DNA of 64,000 nucleotides from Verrucomicrobiota bacterium (GCA_019510185.1 JAEKKV010000019.1:41669-105668), one strand, 5' to 3'. Positions 18,387 through 27,713 are shown, counted from the stretch's first letter. The notes: generated by a model not told the origin, from the letters alone. Translations and numbers: made by a program.

Positions 18387-19175
18387 TTAGCTGATCGCCT
18401 TGAAGCGGGCCTCGACGAGGGACATGAGGCGGTCGAGGATGAAGCCGATGACGCCGATGGTGATGATCGAGAGAATGATGTGCTCGTAGATGAGCGAGTT
18501 GTACTCCTGCCAGAGGAAGCCGCCCACGCCGGGACGGCCGGTGAGCATCTCGGCCGCGACGATCACGAGCCAGGCGATGCCGAGGGAGAGACGGAAGCCG
18601 GTGAACATGTACGGCAGGGTGGCGGGAACGAGAATCTTGGTGAGGGTCTTCCAGCGGGAGAGCTTCAGAACCTTGCCGACATTGAGGTAGTCCTGCGGGA
18701 CGGCGCGGACGCCGACGGCGGTGTTGAGCACGGTCGGCCACATGGAGCAGATGGCGATGGTGAAGAGGGCGCCGTAGGTGCCGGCCTCCTTGCCGGCGCT
18801 CATGAAGAGCACGAGGCCGAGGGGCAGCCAGGCGAGAGGGGAGACGGGGCGGAGGATCTGGATGATCGGGTCGAAGATTTTCGTGAAGGTCTTCGAAAGG
18901 CCCAGGAAGAAGCCGATGGGCGTGCCGATGAGAAGGGAAATGGCATAGCCTTGGGCGACCAGGGTCAGGGAATACCAAGTGAAACGAAGAATGCCTTGGT
19001 CCATCTCTCCGCGCTTGGCGAAGGGCTCGACGATGTAGGGTTTGCTCGCCTCCCAGGTTTTAAGCGGCGATGGCAGCTCCTTGGCCCAGGTGGCGCTGCT
19101 GACGCTCCAGGCGACCAGAACGCAGGCGACGCCGATGAGCGGCAGTACAAGCCAGTCGATTTTAAAAGTTTTCAT
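18387..19175 (-). CDS. nrtB: Nitrate ABC transporter permease NrtB
   Basis: A 262-residue inner-membrane permease of the BPD-transporter (SsuC/NrtB) family. It has one N-terminal membrane helix ('WLVLPLIGVACVLVAWSV') and about five more. The cytoplasmic coupling loop 'LTKILVPATLPYMFTGFR' (about residues 175-192) is the EAA-type ATPase contact. It overlaps nrtS by 4 bases (ATGA) and is separated from nrtC by 6, so all are translated from one message. Confidence 0.9.
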   Translation of the reverse strand: MKTFKIDWLVLPLIGVACVLVAWSVSSATWAKELPSPLKTWEASKPYIVEPFAKRGEMDQGILRFTWYSLTLVAQGYAISLLIGTPIGFFLGLSKTFTKIFDPIIQILRPVSPLAWLPLGLVLFMSAGKEAGTYGALFTIAICSMWPTVLNTAVGVRAVPQDYLNVGKVLKLSRWKTLTKILVPATLPYMFTGFRLSLGIAWLVIVAAEMLTGRPGVGGFLWQEYNSLIYEHIILSIITIGVIGFILDRLMSLVEARFKAIS

Positions 19176-19438
19176 GAGGAGAGGAGGGAGGTTTTTCGTT
19201 GGAGATTTTCCGCGTAGGTGGCGGCGGCCGAGACGTACGCGATGGAGAAGGAGAGGCAGGGAGAGAGGATCGACTTGGTTACGACGGCGGCGGTGACGGT
19301 GCCGGCGAGCCAGTGGTCTCCCTGGTTCAGGGCGGCCTGCATCAGTCCAACCGGGAGGCCCAACAGAGCCGCCCGCCGCCAGACGATGGCGGCGAGGCAG
19401 GCCTCCCGGAAGTGACGTGACACCGGCATTTCAGCCAT
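19172..19438 (-). CDS. nrtS: Small membrane protein, NrtS-type nitrate/nitrite transporter
   Basis: An 88-residue protein has two hydrophobic segments (about residues 22-38 and 43-72). It contains 'LNQGDHWLAG' and 'KSILSPCLSFSIAYVSA', which match my recollection of NrtS, a small two-helix nitrate/nitrite transporter described in cyanobacteria. It lies 14 bases after nrtA and overlaps nrtB by 4 bases, so it is embedded in the Nrt ABC operon rather than being a free-standing system. It could work alone as an oligomeric channel or assist NrtB; the sequence does not decide. Confidence 0.72.
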   Translation of the reverse strand: MAEMPVSRHFREACLAAIVWRRAALLGLPVGLMQAALNQGDHWLAGTVTAAVVTKSILSPCLSFSIAYVSAAATYAENLQRKTSLLSS

Positions 19439-19452
19439 GATCGACCTGCGTA

Positions 19453-20745
19453 TCAGCCCTTCAGGTTTTTAACCGCGAAGCTCTTGGCGTAGGCCTCGGG
19501 GTTCGTCGGATCAAAGGTGACGCCGTCGAACAGCGTCTCGGGCGTGAGGCTGGGGGTGGGAACGGCGACACCGATTTCCTTCATGGCCTCGGCATAGATG
19601 TCGGTGCGCATGACGCGTTTCGAGATGCCCGCGTAGTCCGGCGCGCCGGTGACCATGCCCCAGCGGCGGTACTGGGAGAGGAACCAAATGGCGTACTTGG
19701 GATCGGGGAAGTTGCAGTTGTTCTTGCTGAAATACATGCAGTGATCCGTATCCTGAACCTTGCGACCGTCACCGTAGTCGATCTCGCCGAGGAGGCGGCC
19801 GAGGATGATCTTCTTGTCGCAGTTGATGTAGGTCGCCTTGGAGACGATCTCGCACTGTTCTGGACGGTTATTGAGGTCGTCGAGCCAGACGCTGGCCTCG
19901 TGGAGGGCCTTGAGGACGGCCTTGACGGTCTTGGGATTCTTTTCGGCGAACTCCTCGGTGAAGGCACAGACCTTCTCGGGGTGGTCCTTCCAGATGTCCT
20001 GCGTGGTGACGGAGGTGTAGCCGATGCCGTCGGCGATGGAGCGGGCGCCCCAAGGCTCGCCGACGCAGAAGCCGTCCATCTTGCCGATCTTCATGTTGGC
20101 CACCATCTGGGCCGGGGGAACGGTGATGAGGGAGATGTCTTTGTCAGGGTTGATGCCGCCGGCACCCAGGTAGTAGCGCATCCACATGGCGTGCGTGCCG
20201 GGGGGGAACGTCATGGCGAACGTGAGCGGCTCGCCGAGGCTGTTGGCCTGGTCAACGAAAGGTTTGAGGGCCTTCGGGTCGGCGCCGACTTTGCCCTTCC
20301 ACTCGGTCTTGAGGGTGATGGCCTGGCCGTTGCGGTTGAGGAGCCAGGGGGCGATCATCGCCTTCTTGGGCGAACCGGCGAGGCCCATGGTGGAGGCGAG
20401 GGGCATGCCGATCAGCATGTGCGTCGCCTGGATGGAGCCGGAGCTGAGGTTGTCGCGGATGGCGGCCCAGTTGGCGCCCTTGGTCACCTTGGAGTTGATG
20501 CCGTACTTCTTGAAGAAGCCTTTTTCGTGGGCGATGACGATGGGCGAGCAGTCGGTCAGCGCGATCATGCCGAAATTGATGTCCGGGTGCTCCGGGGCAT
20601 CGGTGGCGAGATCGGGGGCGGACCAAGCCTTGGGCAGGTTGGCGAGGAGGGCGGCGGCGCCGAGACCCTTGGCGGTGGTGGTGAAAAACGCGCGACGATC
20701 AAGACGACGGGCGTTGAGGTCAGACGGGGACGAGTGCGGTGTCAT
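19453..20745 (-). CDS. nrtA: Nitrate ABC transporter substrate-binding protein NrtA
   Basis: A 430-residue periplasmic binding protein of the NrtA/CmpA family. The N-terminus carries a twin-arginine-like signal ('LDRRAFFTTTAKGLGAAALLANLPKAWS', about residues 15-42; cited here as two parts, RRAFF and the hydrophobic stretch). The mature part starts 'INFGMIALTDCSPIVIAHEK', the family hallmark, and 'GFCVGEPWGARS' marks the anion-binding hinge region. It hands nitrate or nitrite to NrtB. It overlaps the upstream sensor gene by 26 bases. Confidence 0.9.
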   Translation of the reverse strand: MTPHSSPSDLNARRLDRRAFFTTTAKGLGAAALLANLPKAWSAPDLATDAPEHPDINFGMIALTDCSPIVIAHEKGFFKKYGINSKVTKGANWAAIRDNLSSGSIQATHMLIGMPLASTMGLAGSPKKAMIAPWLLNRNGQAITLKTEWKGKVGADPKALKPFVDQANSLGEPLTFAMTFPPGTHAMWMRYYLGAGGINPDKDISLITVPPAQMVANMKIGKMDGFCVGEPWGARSIADGIGYTSVTTQDIWKDHPEKVCAFTEEFAEKNPKTVKAVLKALHEASVWLDDLNNRPEQCEIVSKATYINCDKKIILGRLLGEIDYGDGRKVQDTDHCMYFSKNNCNFPDPKYAIWFLSQYRRWGMVTGAPDYAGISKRVMRTDIYAEAMKEIGVAVPTPSLTPETLFDGVTFDPTNPEAYAKSFAVKNLKG

Positions 20746-21814
20746 TGTGGCTGGTTGTTAGGTGGAGCTTGCTTGCTTGGCGGAAAAGATCGGAGCGGAA
20801 GGCGCGCGCGCCGAGGTCGGCGGGCATGGTCACGTTCTCGGGGAGAAACCGGTGGCGGGTGAAACCGTCGATTAACCATGCCGCTTTTTCCGGCGTGGGG
20901 TCGTTGGCGTTGTTGCGGTGGAAATTGATGAAGGCGTTCGCCTCGACGGTGCGGCCGTGGCCGTAATCGAAGGGACCGATGAGGCTCGACTGGATCACGC
21001 GGGCGGGGACGTTGAGGTATTCGCGGCGCGAGAGCAGGCGGACGAGTTCGGGGCGGAAGGCCGGGTCGTCGCAGAGCCGGGCGGCCTCGCCCAAAGCGGC
21101 GATCAACGCCTGATGTTCGCCGGCGCGTTGCTCGGCGAAATCGGTGCGAACCATGAAAACCTTCTCGGCATGACCGGGGGCGAGATCGGGGCTGGCGACC
21201 GGGCACCAGCCGACTTTTTCGCGCACGGCGAGGGAGTTCCAAGGGTCGCCCACGCAGTAGCCGTCGATGGTGCCGGCGGCGAGATTGCGGAAAAGCTGGG
21301 GCGGCGGCACGACGACGATGCGCACGTCGCGGTCCGGATCGACACCCGCGCTGCGCAACCAGTCGCACATGTGAATGCGGTGGGAGGAGTGGGCGAACAC
21401 TACGCCGAAGACGTAGGTGCGCTCATGACGGGAGCGGATGATCTCGTCCCGCATGGTGGCCGCGTCGCGCACGCCGCGCTGCCAGAGATCCTCGGAGAGG
21501 GTGATGCAGTTGCCGTCGGTGTTGAGGACGAAGGCGGTCAGGCATTCGCAGGGCAGGCAGTTCAGGCCGAGATTCGTGCTGATCACCATGGCGCTGAGGG
21601 CATGGGAGGCGTCGAGTTCCCGGTAGATGATCTTGTCGCGGATCGTGGCCCAGCCGACTTCGCGGACCAGCTCCACACTCAGGCCATACTTGCGGAAGAA
21701 ACCCTGTTCATGGGCGACGATGATCGGGGCGGCGTCGTTCAGCGCGATGAATCCAATGCGCAGCGGCCGCGTGGGAGCGGCGGCGGAAGAGGGCTTGGAA
21801 AGCGGCGATGACAT
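20720..21814 (-). CDS. NrtA-like cytoplasmic protein, probable NasS-type nitrate/nitrite sensor
   Basis: A 364-residue paralogue of NrtA with the same fold markers ('IGFIALNDAAPIIVAHEQGF', 'GYCVGDPWNSLA') but no signal peptide, so it should stay in the cytoplasm. NasS proteins have this form and sense nitrate/nitrite, normally by holding the RNA-binding antiterminator NasT. No NasT gene is visible in the window and the 103-base leader is short for a NasT-type terminator. It may instead act with the divergent LysR regulator or with the ABC ATPases. First gene of the transport operon. Confidence 0.75.
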   Translation of the reverse strand: MSSPLSKPSSAAAPTRPLRIGFIALNDAAPIIVAHEQGFFRKYGLSVELVREVGWATIRDKIIYRELDASHALSAMVISTNLGLNCLPCECLTAFVLNTDGNCITLSEDLWQRGVRDAATMRDEIIRSRHERTYVFGVVFAHSSHRIHMCDWLRSAGVDPDRDVRIVVVPPPQLFRNLAAGTIDGYCVGDPWNSLAVREKVGWCPVASPDLAPGHAEKVFMVRTDFAEQRAGEHQALIAALGEAARLCDDPAFRPELVRLLSRREYLNVPARVIQSSLIGPFDYGHGRTVEANAFINFHRNNANDPTPEKAAWLIDGFTRHRFLPENVTMPADLGARAFRSDLFRQASKLHLTTSHNDTALVPV

Positions 21815-21875
21815 GGGTGACGTGCCCTCGCCTTTAGCCTCTCACATGCCAGCGACGTAAAAGGGATCAAGAAAT

Positions 21876-21915
21876 ACCTTTCAAAGGTTTAATGATTTTG
21901 ATGAGTAATGCTCAT
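21876..21915. promoter_or_regulatory. Divergent promoter region with two palindromes
   Basis: The 103 bases between the sensor gene and the LysR gene hold ACCTTT-C-AAAGGT (21876-21888) and ATGAG-TAATG-CTCAT (21901-21915). The second ends two bases before the LysR start codon, a position suited to autoregulation. LysR regulators typically bind such AT-rich dyads in divergent promoters; binding here is inference. Confidence 0.45.
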
Positions 21916-21917
21916 TC

Positions 21918-22823
21918 ATGACGCCGACCCTCGACAGCCGCCAGCTTCTGGCCTTCGCGACCCTCGCCCGCCGTGGCAGTTTTACCCAAACCGCCAAGGA
22001 CATGTTTCTCACCCAATCTGCGGTGAGCCACGCCATCAAAGCGCTCGAACGCGAGATCGGGGTGGTTCTTTTTGATCGCGTGGGCAAAACCGTGCGCCTC
22101 ACACAGGCGGGGGAGCAGTTGCTTCAGCACGCGGAACGTATTCTTCGCGAGATGCAGGATGCGCGCACTTCGTTGGAAGAGCTGCAAAACTGGGGTCAGA
22201 GCCGCCTGCGCGTGGGCGCCAGCCCCACCGCCTGCCAATACCTGCTGCCCACGGTGCTGCGCGAATTTAAGCAGAGTTTCCCGCAATGCATCATCCGGAT
22301 CGAGCCGGGGGACGGCCCAAAGATGATCGAGTTGCTGCGCAGCAACCAGATCGACCTGGCATTGATGCTGAAACCGGATCGGCTCGACGAAATCACCTTC
22401 CGTCCGCTGTTCGAAGATGAGTTGCGGCTGCTGGTCGCGCCAATGCATCCGTGGGCTCAGAAGGGGAAAGTGGTGCGCGAGGAGATCGCGGACGAGACGC
22501 TCATTCTCTATAATAAGGGCAGCTATACCTTCCGCATGGTCATCGATTATTTCCTGCACGATAAGATCACCCTGAACAATTTCATCGAGCTGGGCAGCAT
22601 GGAGGCGATCAAGGAGCTGGTGAAAATCGGTCTGGGCGCCGGCGTGCTCGCCCCGTGGATCGCGCGCAAGGAGCTCGCGGAGAAATCGCTGATCTCGTTT
22701 CCGCTGGGCCCGCGCAAACTGCGCCGCTCGTGGGGCGTGGCCTTTCTCAAAGGCCGCAAGCTGCCGCTCGCGGAAGAGACGTTTGTCGGGCTTTGCGAAT
22801 CCGTGACCGAGAACATGGACTGA
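21918..22823 (+). CDS. LysR-family transcriptional regulator of the nitrate island
   Basis: A 301-residue LysR regulator. The winged HTH occupies residues about 5-64 ('FATLARRGSFTQTAKDMF', 'TQSAVSHAIKALEREIG', 'FDRVGKTVRLTQAG'), and the effector-binding domain about 90-295. It is divergent from the transport operon across a 103-base gap with two dyads, the classical arrangement for a LysR regulator of its neighbour. Effector and direction of control cannot be read from the sequence; NtcB and Nac/Cbl are functional precedents for nitrogen control by this family. Confidence 0.9.
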   Translation: MTPTLDSRQLLAFATLARRGSFTQTAKDMFLTQSAVSHAIKALEREIGVVLFDRVGKTVRLTQAGEQLLQHAERILREMQDARTSLEELQNWGQSRLRVGASPTACQYLLPTVLREFKQSFPQCIIRIEPGDGPKMIELLRSNQIDLALMLKPDRLDEITFRPLFEDELRLLVAPMHPWAQKGKVVREEIADETLILYNKGSYTFRMVIDYFLHDKITLNNFIELGSMEAIKELVKIGLGAGVLAPWIARKELAEKSLISFPLGPRKLRRSWGVAFLKGRKLPLAEETFVGLCESVTENMD

Positions 22824-22893
22824 GACGGCGCGGTCTGGCCGCCCAAACCGCCGCTTGCCACCGGCCGTCCGACGCGCAAGCCTCGTTCTTTTC

Positions 22894-24456
22894 ATGAGCA
22901 ACGCGGTCAAAATCTACGACACCACCCTGCGCGATGGCACGCAGGGCGAAGGCATCAGCTTCTCGGTCACCGACAAACTCCTCATTACCGAGAAGCTCGA
23001 CCAGTTCGGCGTGGATTATATCGAAGGCGGCTTCCCCGGCTCCAATCCCCGCGACATCACCTACTTTCAGGAAGCGCGCAAACTGAAGCTCAAGCACGCC
23101 CGGCTCGCGGCCTTCGGTTCCACCCGCCGCGCCGGCGTCAAAGCCTCCGAGGACGCCCAGCTCAAGACCCTCCTCGACAGCGGCATGCCGGTCATGACGA
23201 TCGTGGGCAAAACCTGGACGCTCCACGTCACCGAGATCCTCCGCACCACGCTCGAGGAAAACCTCGCGATGATCGAGGACTCCGCCCGCTATCTCACCGC
23301 CCAAGGGCGCGAGGTGATCTACGACGCCGAGCATTTTTTCGACGGCTACAGGGCCGATCCCGACTACGCTCTCCGCACCCTCGCCGCCGCGATCAAGGGC
23401 GGCGTGACCAACCTTTCGCTCTGCGACACCAACGGCGGCACGCTCGTCGATGATTTCAAAGGCATCGTCGCCCGCGTGGTGAAGGAGTTCGGCGGCGACA
23501 AGGTCGGCGTGCACTGCCACAACGACAGCGGCCTCGGTGTGGCGCTCTCGCTCGCCGGCATCGGCGCCGGCGCGACCCTCGTGCAGGGCACCGCCAACGG
23601 CTACGGCGAGCGCACCGGCAACGCCAATCTCTTCAGCGTGCTGCCGAGCCTCTTCCTCAAGATGGATCGCACCGCGTTCTGCGCCGCGAACCTCGGACAG
23701 CTCCGCGAGCTGGCGCTTTATTTTGACGAGCTGGCCAACCTCAAACCCGACACCAAGGCACCCTACATCGGCGCCTCGGCCTTCGCGCACAAAGGCGGTC
23801 TCCACGCCAACGCCGCGCAAAAGGTGAAGTCGTCCTACGAGCACATCGATCCCTCCCTCGTGGGCAACCGCACCCGCGTGCTCGTGTCCGACATGGCCGG
23901 CCGCAGCAGCATCGCCATGAAGGCGAAGGAACTCGGCTTCGACCTCGACGAAAAGGATCCGGCGATGAAGACCCTCATTGACGAGCTGAAGGATCTGGAG
24001 TTCCGCGGCTACGAATTCGAGGCGGCCGACGCTTCGCTCAAGCTGCTCATCGCCCGCGCCCTCGGGCGCTCGAAGGTGTTTTTCGAAGTCGAGGGCTATC
24101 GTGTGATCGTCGAACGCCGTGCCGGCGAACTCATCGCCGAGGCAACCGTGAAGCTCAAGATCGGCGGCCAGTCGGTCCACACCGTGGCCGAGTGCACCGG
24201 TCCGGTGGGCGCGCTCGACAAAGCCCTGCGGCTCGCGCTCGAAACCGTTTATCCGCAACTCCGTCAGCTTCAGTTGCGGGATTACAAGGTCCGCATTCTC
24301 GACAGCCGTGCGGGTGCGAATGCGCGCACGCGCGTCTTCATCGAGTCCGGCGACAGCGCCTCGATCTGGGGCACGGTCGGTGTGAGCGACAACGTCATCG
24401 ACGCCTCTTGGGAAGCGCTGACCGACGCGGTGAATTACAAGCTGCTGCAGGCGTAA
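22894..24456 (+). CDS. cimA: Citramalate synthase
   Basis: A 520-residue enzyme of the isopropylmalate-synthase family condenses pyruvate and acetyl-CoA to citramalate for threonine-independent isoleucine synthesis. The TIM barrel starts with 'IYDTTLRDGTQGEG' and includes 'HCHNDSGLGVA' and 'GTANGYGERTGNANL', as in the CimA/LeuA-like group. A C-terminal regulatory domain (about 400-520) follows. The frame is open 13 codons earlier, but ATG 22894 gives the normal N-terminus. It stands alone after the LysR gene. Confidence 0.92.
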   Translation: MSNAVKIYDTTLRDGTQGEGISFSVTDKLLITEKLDQFGVDYIEGGFPGSNPRDITYFQEARKLKLKHARLAAFGSTRRAGVKASEDAQLKTLLDSGMPVMTIVGKTWTLHVTEILRTTLEENLAMIEDSARYLTAQGREVIYDAEHFFDGYRADPDYALRTLAAAIKGGVTNLSLCDTNGGTLVDDFKGIVARVVKEFGGDKVGVHCHNDSGLGVALSLAGIGAGATLVQGTANGYGERTGNANLFSVLPSLFLKMDRTAFCAANLGQLRELALYFDELANLKPDTKAPYIGASAFAHKGGLHANAAQKVKSSYEHIDPSLVGNRTRVLVSDMAGRSSIAMKAKELGFDLDEKDPAMKTLIDELKDLEFRGYEFEAADASLKLLIARALGRSKVFFEVEGYRVIVERRAGELIAEATVKLKIGGQSVHTVAECTGPVGALDKALRLALETVYPQLRQLQLRDYKVRILDSRAGANARTRVFIESGDSASIWGTVGVSDNVIDASWEALTDAVNYKLLQA

Positions 24457-24486
24457 GCGGTCGCGGTCTCTTGCCGCGTTTGGCTT

Positions 24487-25923
24487 TCACAGCAGCGGCG
24501 CGAGCAGCCGACTGAGATCCTCGGCAAGGCTGCCGAGCAGGCGGAAGCGGCGCGGCTTTTCCGGCTTGGGCTCGACGCAGCGATCCGCCAGTTCGCGGAT
24601 CCAGTCGCGCATGGCCCGCACCTCGGGCTCGGAGTAGAGGACGACGCCGATTTCGAAGTTAACGAAGAGGCTGCGCAGATCGAAATTGGCCGAGCCGAGC
24701 TGGCCCATACGATCGTCCACGATGATCGCCTTCGAGTGCATCATTCCCCGGGGATAATGCAGCACGCGGACCCCGGCCTTGCGCAGCTGTCGCACATAAT
24801 GGCGGCGTGCGTAATCGGTGATCGGATGATTGGAACGGGCGGGGATGATAAGCACGACCTCTTTGCCGGCGCGGGCCTTCACGATCAACGAGCGGAGCAG
24901 CACCTCGTCGGGGATGAAGTACGGGGTGGCGATCCAGATGCTGTGGTTGGCCTCCTGAATCATCGAGACGATGCCCTCGTAAAGCGGGTCGCCGGCCACG
25001 TCCGGCCCGCTGGCGACGACTTGGAGCTCCGCCTGTCCTTCCGCACGGATGGCGGAGGGATCCAGCTCGGCCCGCAGCTTTTCGAGCGGCTGTTTGCTGG
25101 CGAAGGTCCAGTCGGCCAGAAACACTTCGTTGAGCAAGGCGGCGCCCGGACCGCTGATGACCGCGCCGAAATCCGTCCAGCGTTTCCGGGCCGGCGAGGG
25201 GCCCATGTATTCGCGGGCGATATTGTGGCCGCCGACAATGGCGCTGTGCTGGTCGAAGACGGCGATTTTGCGGTGATTGCGCAGGTTGGCCGAACTGCGG
25301 CCCGAGAGCGGAATCACCGGCATGAACGTGACCACCTCGCCGCCCGCCCGGCGGATGGGATCGACGAAACCGCGGCTGGAGAAGAGGCAGCCGAGCGCAT
25401 CGAGCAGCAGGCGCACCTTCACGCCCTCGCGCGCACGCTTGGCGAGCAGTTGCACGATGCGGCGACCGGTGTCGTCGCGACTCAGGATGAAGGTCGTGAG
25501 GTGGATCGAATGCTTGGCGTTGAGGATGCCCGCCTCCAGTTCGGCAAACGCCTGCTCGCCGGTGGTGATGAGACGCACGGCGTTGCCGCCGGCCGGTTCA
25601 CCGCCGCCGCTGCTGCTGATCGCTTGCACGGTGGGCAACGCCAGGGTGGCGGGAGTCGCCGCGTGAACGCCCGGCAGGCGGGGAGCGACATGGCGTTTAT
25701 TCGCGGAGACGCGCCGGAGCTTGCGTCCACCGAGCAGCAGGAAAAGGGGCACACCGATGTAGGGCACGAGCACGATGCCGAGCAGCCAGGCCAGCGTGTT
25801 GCTAGGCGGCCGCTTTTCGCCCACGAGACGGGCGAGGGCGAAAACCGCCAGCAGAAAGCCGCCCACCGTCAGAAGGTGGGAAAACAGGCTGGTGCCGACG
25901 GCGGCGGAGATGTCTGCGATCAT
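24487..25923 (-). CDS. cls: Cardiolipin synthase (phospholipase D family)
   Basis: A 478-residue inner-membrane enzyme joins phosphatidylglycerol molecules to cardiolipin. Two N-terminal membrane helices (about residues 12-34 and 42-64) precede two phospholipase D domains. Their HKD motifs are 'HRKIAVFD' (about 215) with 'GGHNIAREY', and 'MHSKAIIVDD' (about 400) with 'GSANFDLRS'. Length fits the ClsA class. It converges on cimA with a 30-base gap. Confidence 0.92.
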   Translation of the reverse strand: MIADISAAVGTSLFSHLLTVGGFLLAVFALARLVGEKRPPSNTLAWLLGIVLVPYIGVPLFLLLGGRKLRRVSANKRHVAPRLPGVHAATPATLALPTVQAISSSGGGEPAGGNAVRLITTGEQAFAELEAGILNAKHSIHLTTFILSRDDTGRRIVQLLAKRAREGVKVRLLLDALGCLFSSRGFVDPIRRAGGEVVTFMPVIPLSGRSSANLRNHRKIAVFDQHSAIVGGHNIAREYMGPSPARKRWTDFGAVISGPGAALLNEVFLADWTFASKQPLEKLRAELDPSAIRAEGQAELQVVASGPDVAGDPLYEGIVSMIQEANHSIWIATPYFIPDEVLLRSLIVKARAGKEVVLIIPARSNHPITDYARRHYVRQLRKAGVRVLHYPRGMMHSKAIIVDDRMGQLGSANFDLRSLFVNFEIGVVLYSEPEVRAMRDWIRELADRCVEPKPEKPRRFRLLGSLAEDLSRLLAPLL

Positions 25924-26039
25924 GCGCGGGGTTGACGTTTTCAGACTGGCTGTTGCAAGGGCTTAAGCAAGTCGGGGAAGGTTGCGAAAAAAGCCTTGAA
26001 CTCAGGTGCGCGAGTCATGAGCTTCACCGCTCCCATTTT

Positions 26040-26126
26040 GGTGGAGTATCCAAGTGGCTAAAGGGCGCAGACTGTAAATCTGTTCGTTTTTAACGTTCGC
26101 TGGTTCGAATCCGGCCTCCACCACCA
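26040..26126 (+). tRNA. tRNA-Tyr (GTA)
   Basis: A type II tRNA with acceptor GGTGGAG pairing CTCCACC, an anticodon loop CTGTAAA giving anticodon GTA, a long variable arm, a T-arm containing TTCGAAT, and encoded CCA at 26124-26126. Length is 87 bases. A terminator follows directly. Confidence 0.96.
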
Positions 26127-26133
26127 CTTTGAA

Positions 26134-26164
26134 AGCTCTCTGCCGCGCGCAGGGGGCTTTTTTT
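26134..26164 (+). terminator. Rho-independent terminator after tRNA-Tyr
   Basis: AGCTCTCTGC pairs with GCAGGGGGCT (two G-T wobbles) around a 5-base loop and is followed by seven T. It starts 8 bases after the tRNA 3' end. Confidence 0.88.
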
Positions 26165-26184
26165 GTGTCCGGCCCAAGCCGTTT

Positions 26185-26913
26185 TTAAAGCACGCCGGTT
26201 TCGCGGAAGCTGTAATAACCACGGCCCAGCGGATCGGCGGCGGGATGGCCGAGGATCACGTGGTCCAGCAGAACAATGTCGACCGTTTGCCCGGCCTCGC
26301 GGAGCTGACGGGTGATCTTGAGGTCGGCCGCGCTGGGCGCGGGGTCGCCGGAGGGGTGGTTGTGCGCGCAGATCACCGCCGTGGCCGACTCGCGGATCGC
26401 TTCGCGGAAAACCTCGCGCGGATGCGCGAGCGAGTTCGTGGCCGTGCCCGAGGTTACTTCGACGCACTTGATCAGGCGATTCTTGCGATTGAGGCAGAGC
26501 ACCCAGAATTTTTCGACGGCCAGCCCGTGCAGGAGTGGACGCATGTAGTCGGCCGCCATCGCGGCGTCCTGGATGACCGGCTCCGTCGCGCCCTTCTGGC
26601 CGAGGATGCGGCGGGCGATTTCCATCACGGTGATCAACTGGAGCGCCTTCACGCGGCCGATGCCCTTGAGTTTTTTGAAATCAGTCTCCTTCCAGGCGAT
26701 CAGGCCGGAGAGCGAACCGGCCTCGGCGATCAGGCGCGAAGCCAGGGTGAGGACGTCGTGGCCGCGGGTGCCGCTGCGCAGGAGCATGGCCAGCAGCTCG
26801 GTGTCGCTCAGCACGCCGGCGCCCAGTCGTTCCAGACGTTCCTGTGGTCGCTCGGACAAGACGGTGGTCCGGAGACGGTTGCCGGCCGGAGGGGCGAAGG
26901 ACGGGGTGCTCAT
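26185..26913 (-). CDS. radC: RadC-family JAB-domain protein
   Basis: A 242-residue protein of the RadC family. An N-terminal helix-hairpin-helix region (about residues 25-100, '[12 protein letters not shown]') precedes an MPN/JAB metallo-domain whose zinc-binding motif '[14 protein letters not shown]' (about 184-197) is intact. A DNA-repair role was historically assigned but is doubtful; biochemical function is unknown. It is encoded toward tRNA-Tyr and stands alone. Confidence 0.92.
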   Translation of the reverse strand: MSTPSFAPPAGNRLRTTVLSERPQERLERLGAGVLSDTELLAMLLRSGTRGHDVLTLASRLIAEAGSLSGLIAWKETDFKKLKGIGRVKALQLITVMEIARRILGQKGATEPVIQDAAMAADYMRPLLHGLAVEKFWVLCLNRKNRLIKCVEVTSGTATNSLAHPREVFREAIRESATAVICAHNHPSGDPAPSAADLKITRQLREAGQTVDIVLLDHVILGHPAADPLGRGYYSFRETGVL

Positions 26914-26963
26914 GGCGCGGATTGTTTCTGGCGCTTGGGCCCGCCCGGTGCAATGCTGCGGTC

Positions 26964-27713
26964 GTGACCACCCTGAGTTCCCTCCGTGTCGTCGTCTGGG
27001 GCGAAAACGTGCATGAACACCGCAACGCCAAGGTCGGCGCCCTTTACCCCGAAGGCATGCACGCGACGATCGCCGCGGGCATTCGCGAGCTTCTGCCGCA
27101 GGCGGAGGTGTCTGTCGCCACGTTGCAGGAGCCGGAGCACGGGCTGACGGAGGAGCGGTTGGCCCGCACCGACGTGCTGACGTGGTGGGGTCACCTGGCG
27201 CATGGCGAAGTGGCCGACGTCGTCGTGGAACGGGTGCGGCGGCGCGTGCTGGAGGGCATGGGTCTGATCGTCCTTCACTCGGGTCATTACTCGAAAATTT
27301 TCCAACGCCTCCTCGGCACCGCGTGTTCGCTCACCTGGCGCGAGGCCGGTGAGAAGGAGCGCCTGTGGGTGTGCCATCCGGGGCACCCCATTGCCGCCGG
27401 CATCGACCGGTGCTTCGAGCTGCCGCAGGAGGAAATGTATGGCGAGCCCTTCGCCATTCCTGCGCCGGAGGAACAGGTGTTCATCTCCTGGTTCGAGGGC
27501 GGCGAGGTGTTCCGCAGCGGCTGCACCTGGCGGCGGGGCAACGGGAAGATTTTCTATTTCCGCCCGGGTCATGAAACCTACCCGACCTATCACGACAAAA
27601 ACGTCCGCCGCGTGATCGCCAACGCCGTGGCTTGGGCGCGTCCGCAAGGCGTGTGGCGGGATTCCTGCCCCAACATCACGACCCCGCTTGAGCCGATCCG
27701 GCCGAAGGTCTGA
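26964..27713 (+). CDS. ThuA-like trehalose-utilisation domain protein
   Basis: A 249-residue ThuA-type protein with a class-I glutamine-amidotransferase-like fold. Typical segments are '[25 protein letters not shown]', given here as '[11 protein letters not shown]', '[11 protein letters not shown]' and '[13 protein letters not shown]'. ThuA proteins act in disaccharide oxidation in rhizobia, but this branch has no fixed function. The preferred start is GTG 26964, since the upstream open part overlaps the radC promoter and reads as arginine-rich shadow. The 3' end overlaps the convergent next gene by 38 bases. Confidence 0.85.
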   Translation: MTTLSSLRVVVWGENVHEHRNAKVGALYPEGMHATIAAGIRELLPQAEVSVATLQEPEHGLTEERLARTDVLTWWGHLAHGEVADVVVERVRRRVLEGMGLIVLHSGHYSKIFQRLLGTACSLTWREAGEKERLWVCHPGHPIAAGIDRCFELPQEEMYGEPFAIPAPEEQVFISWFEGGEVFRSGCTWRRGNGKIFYFRPGHETYPTYHDKNVRRVIANAVAWARPQGVWRDSCPNITTPLEPIRPKV

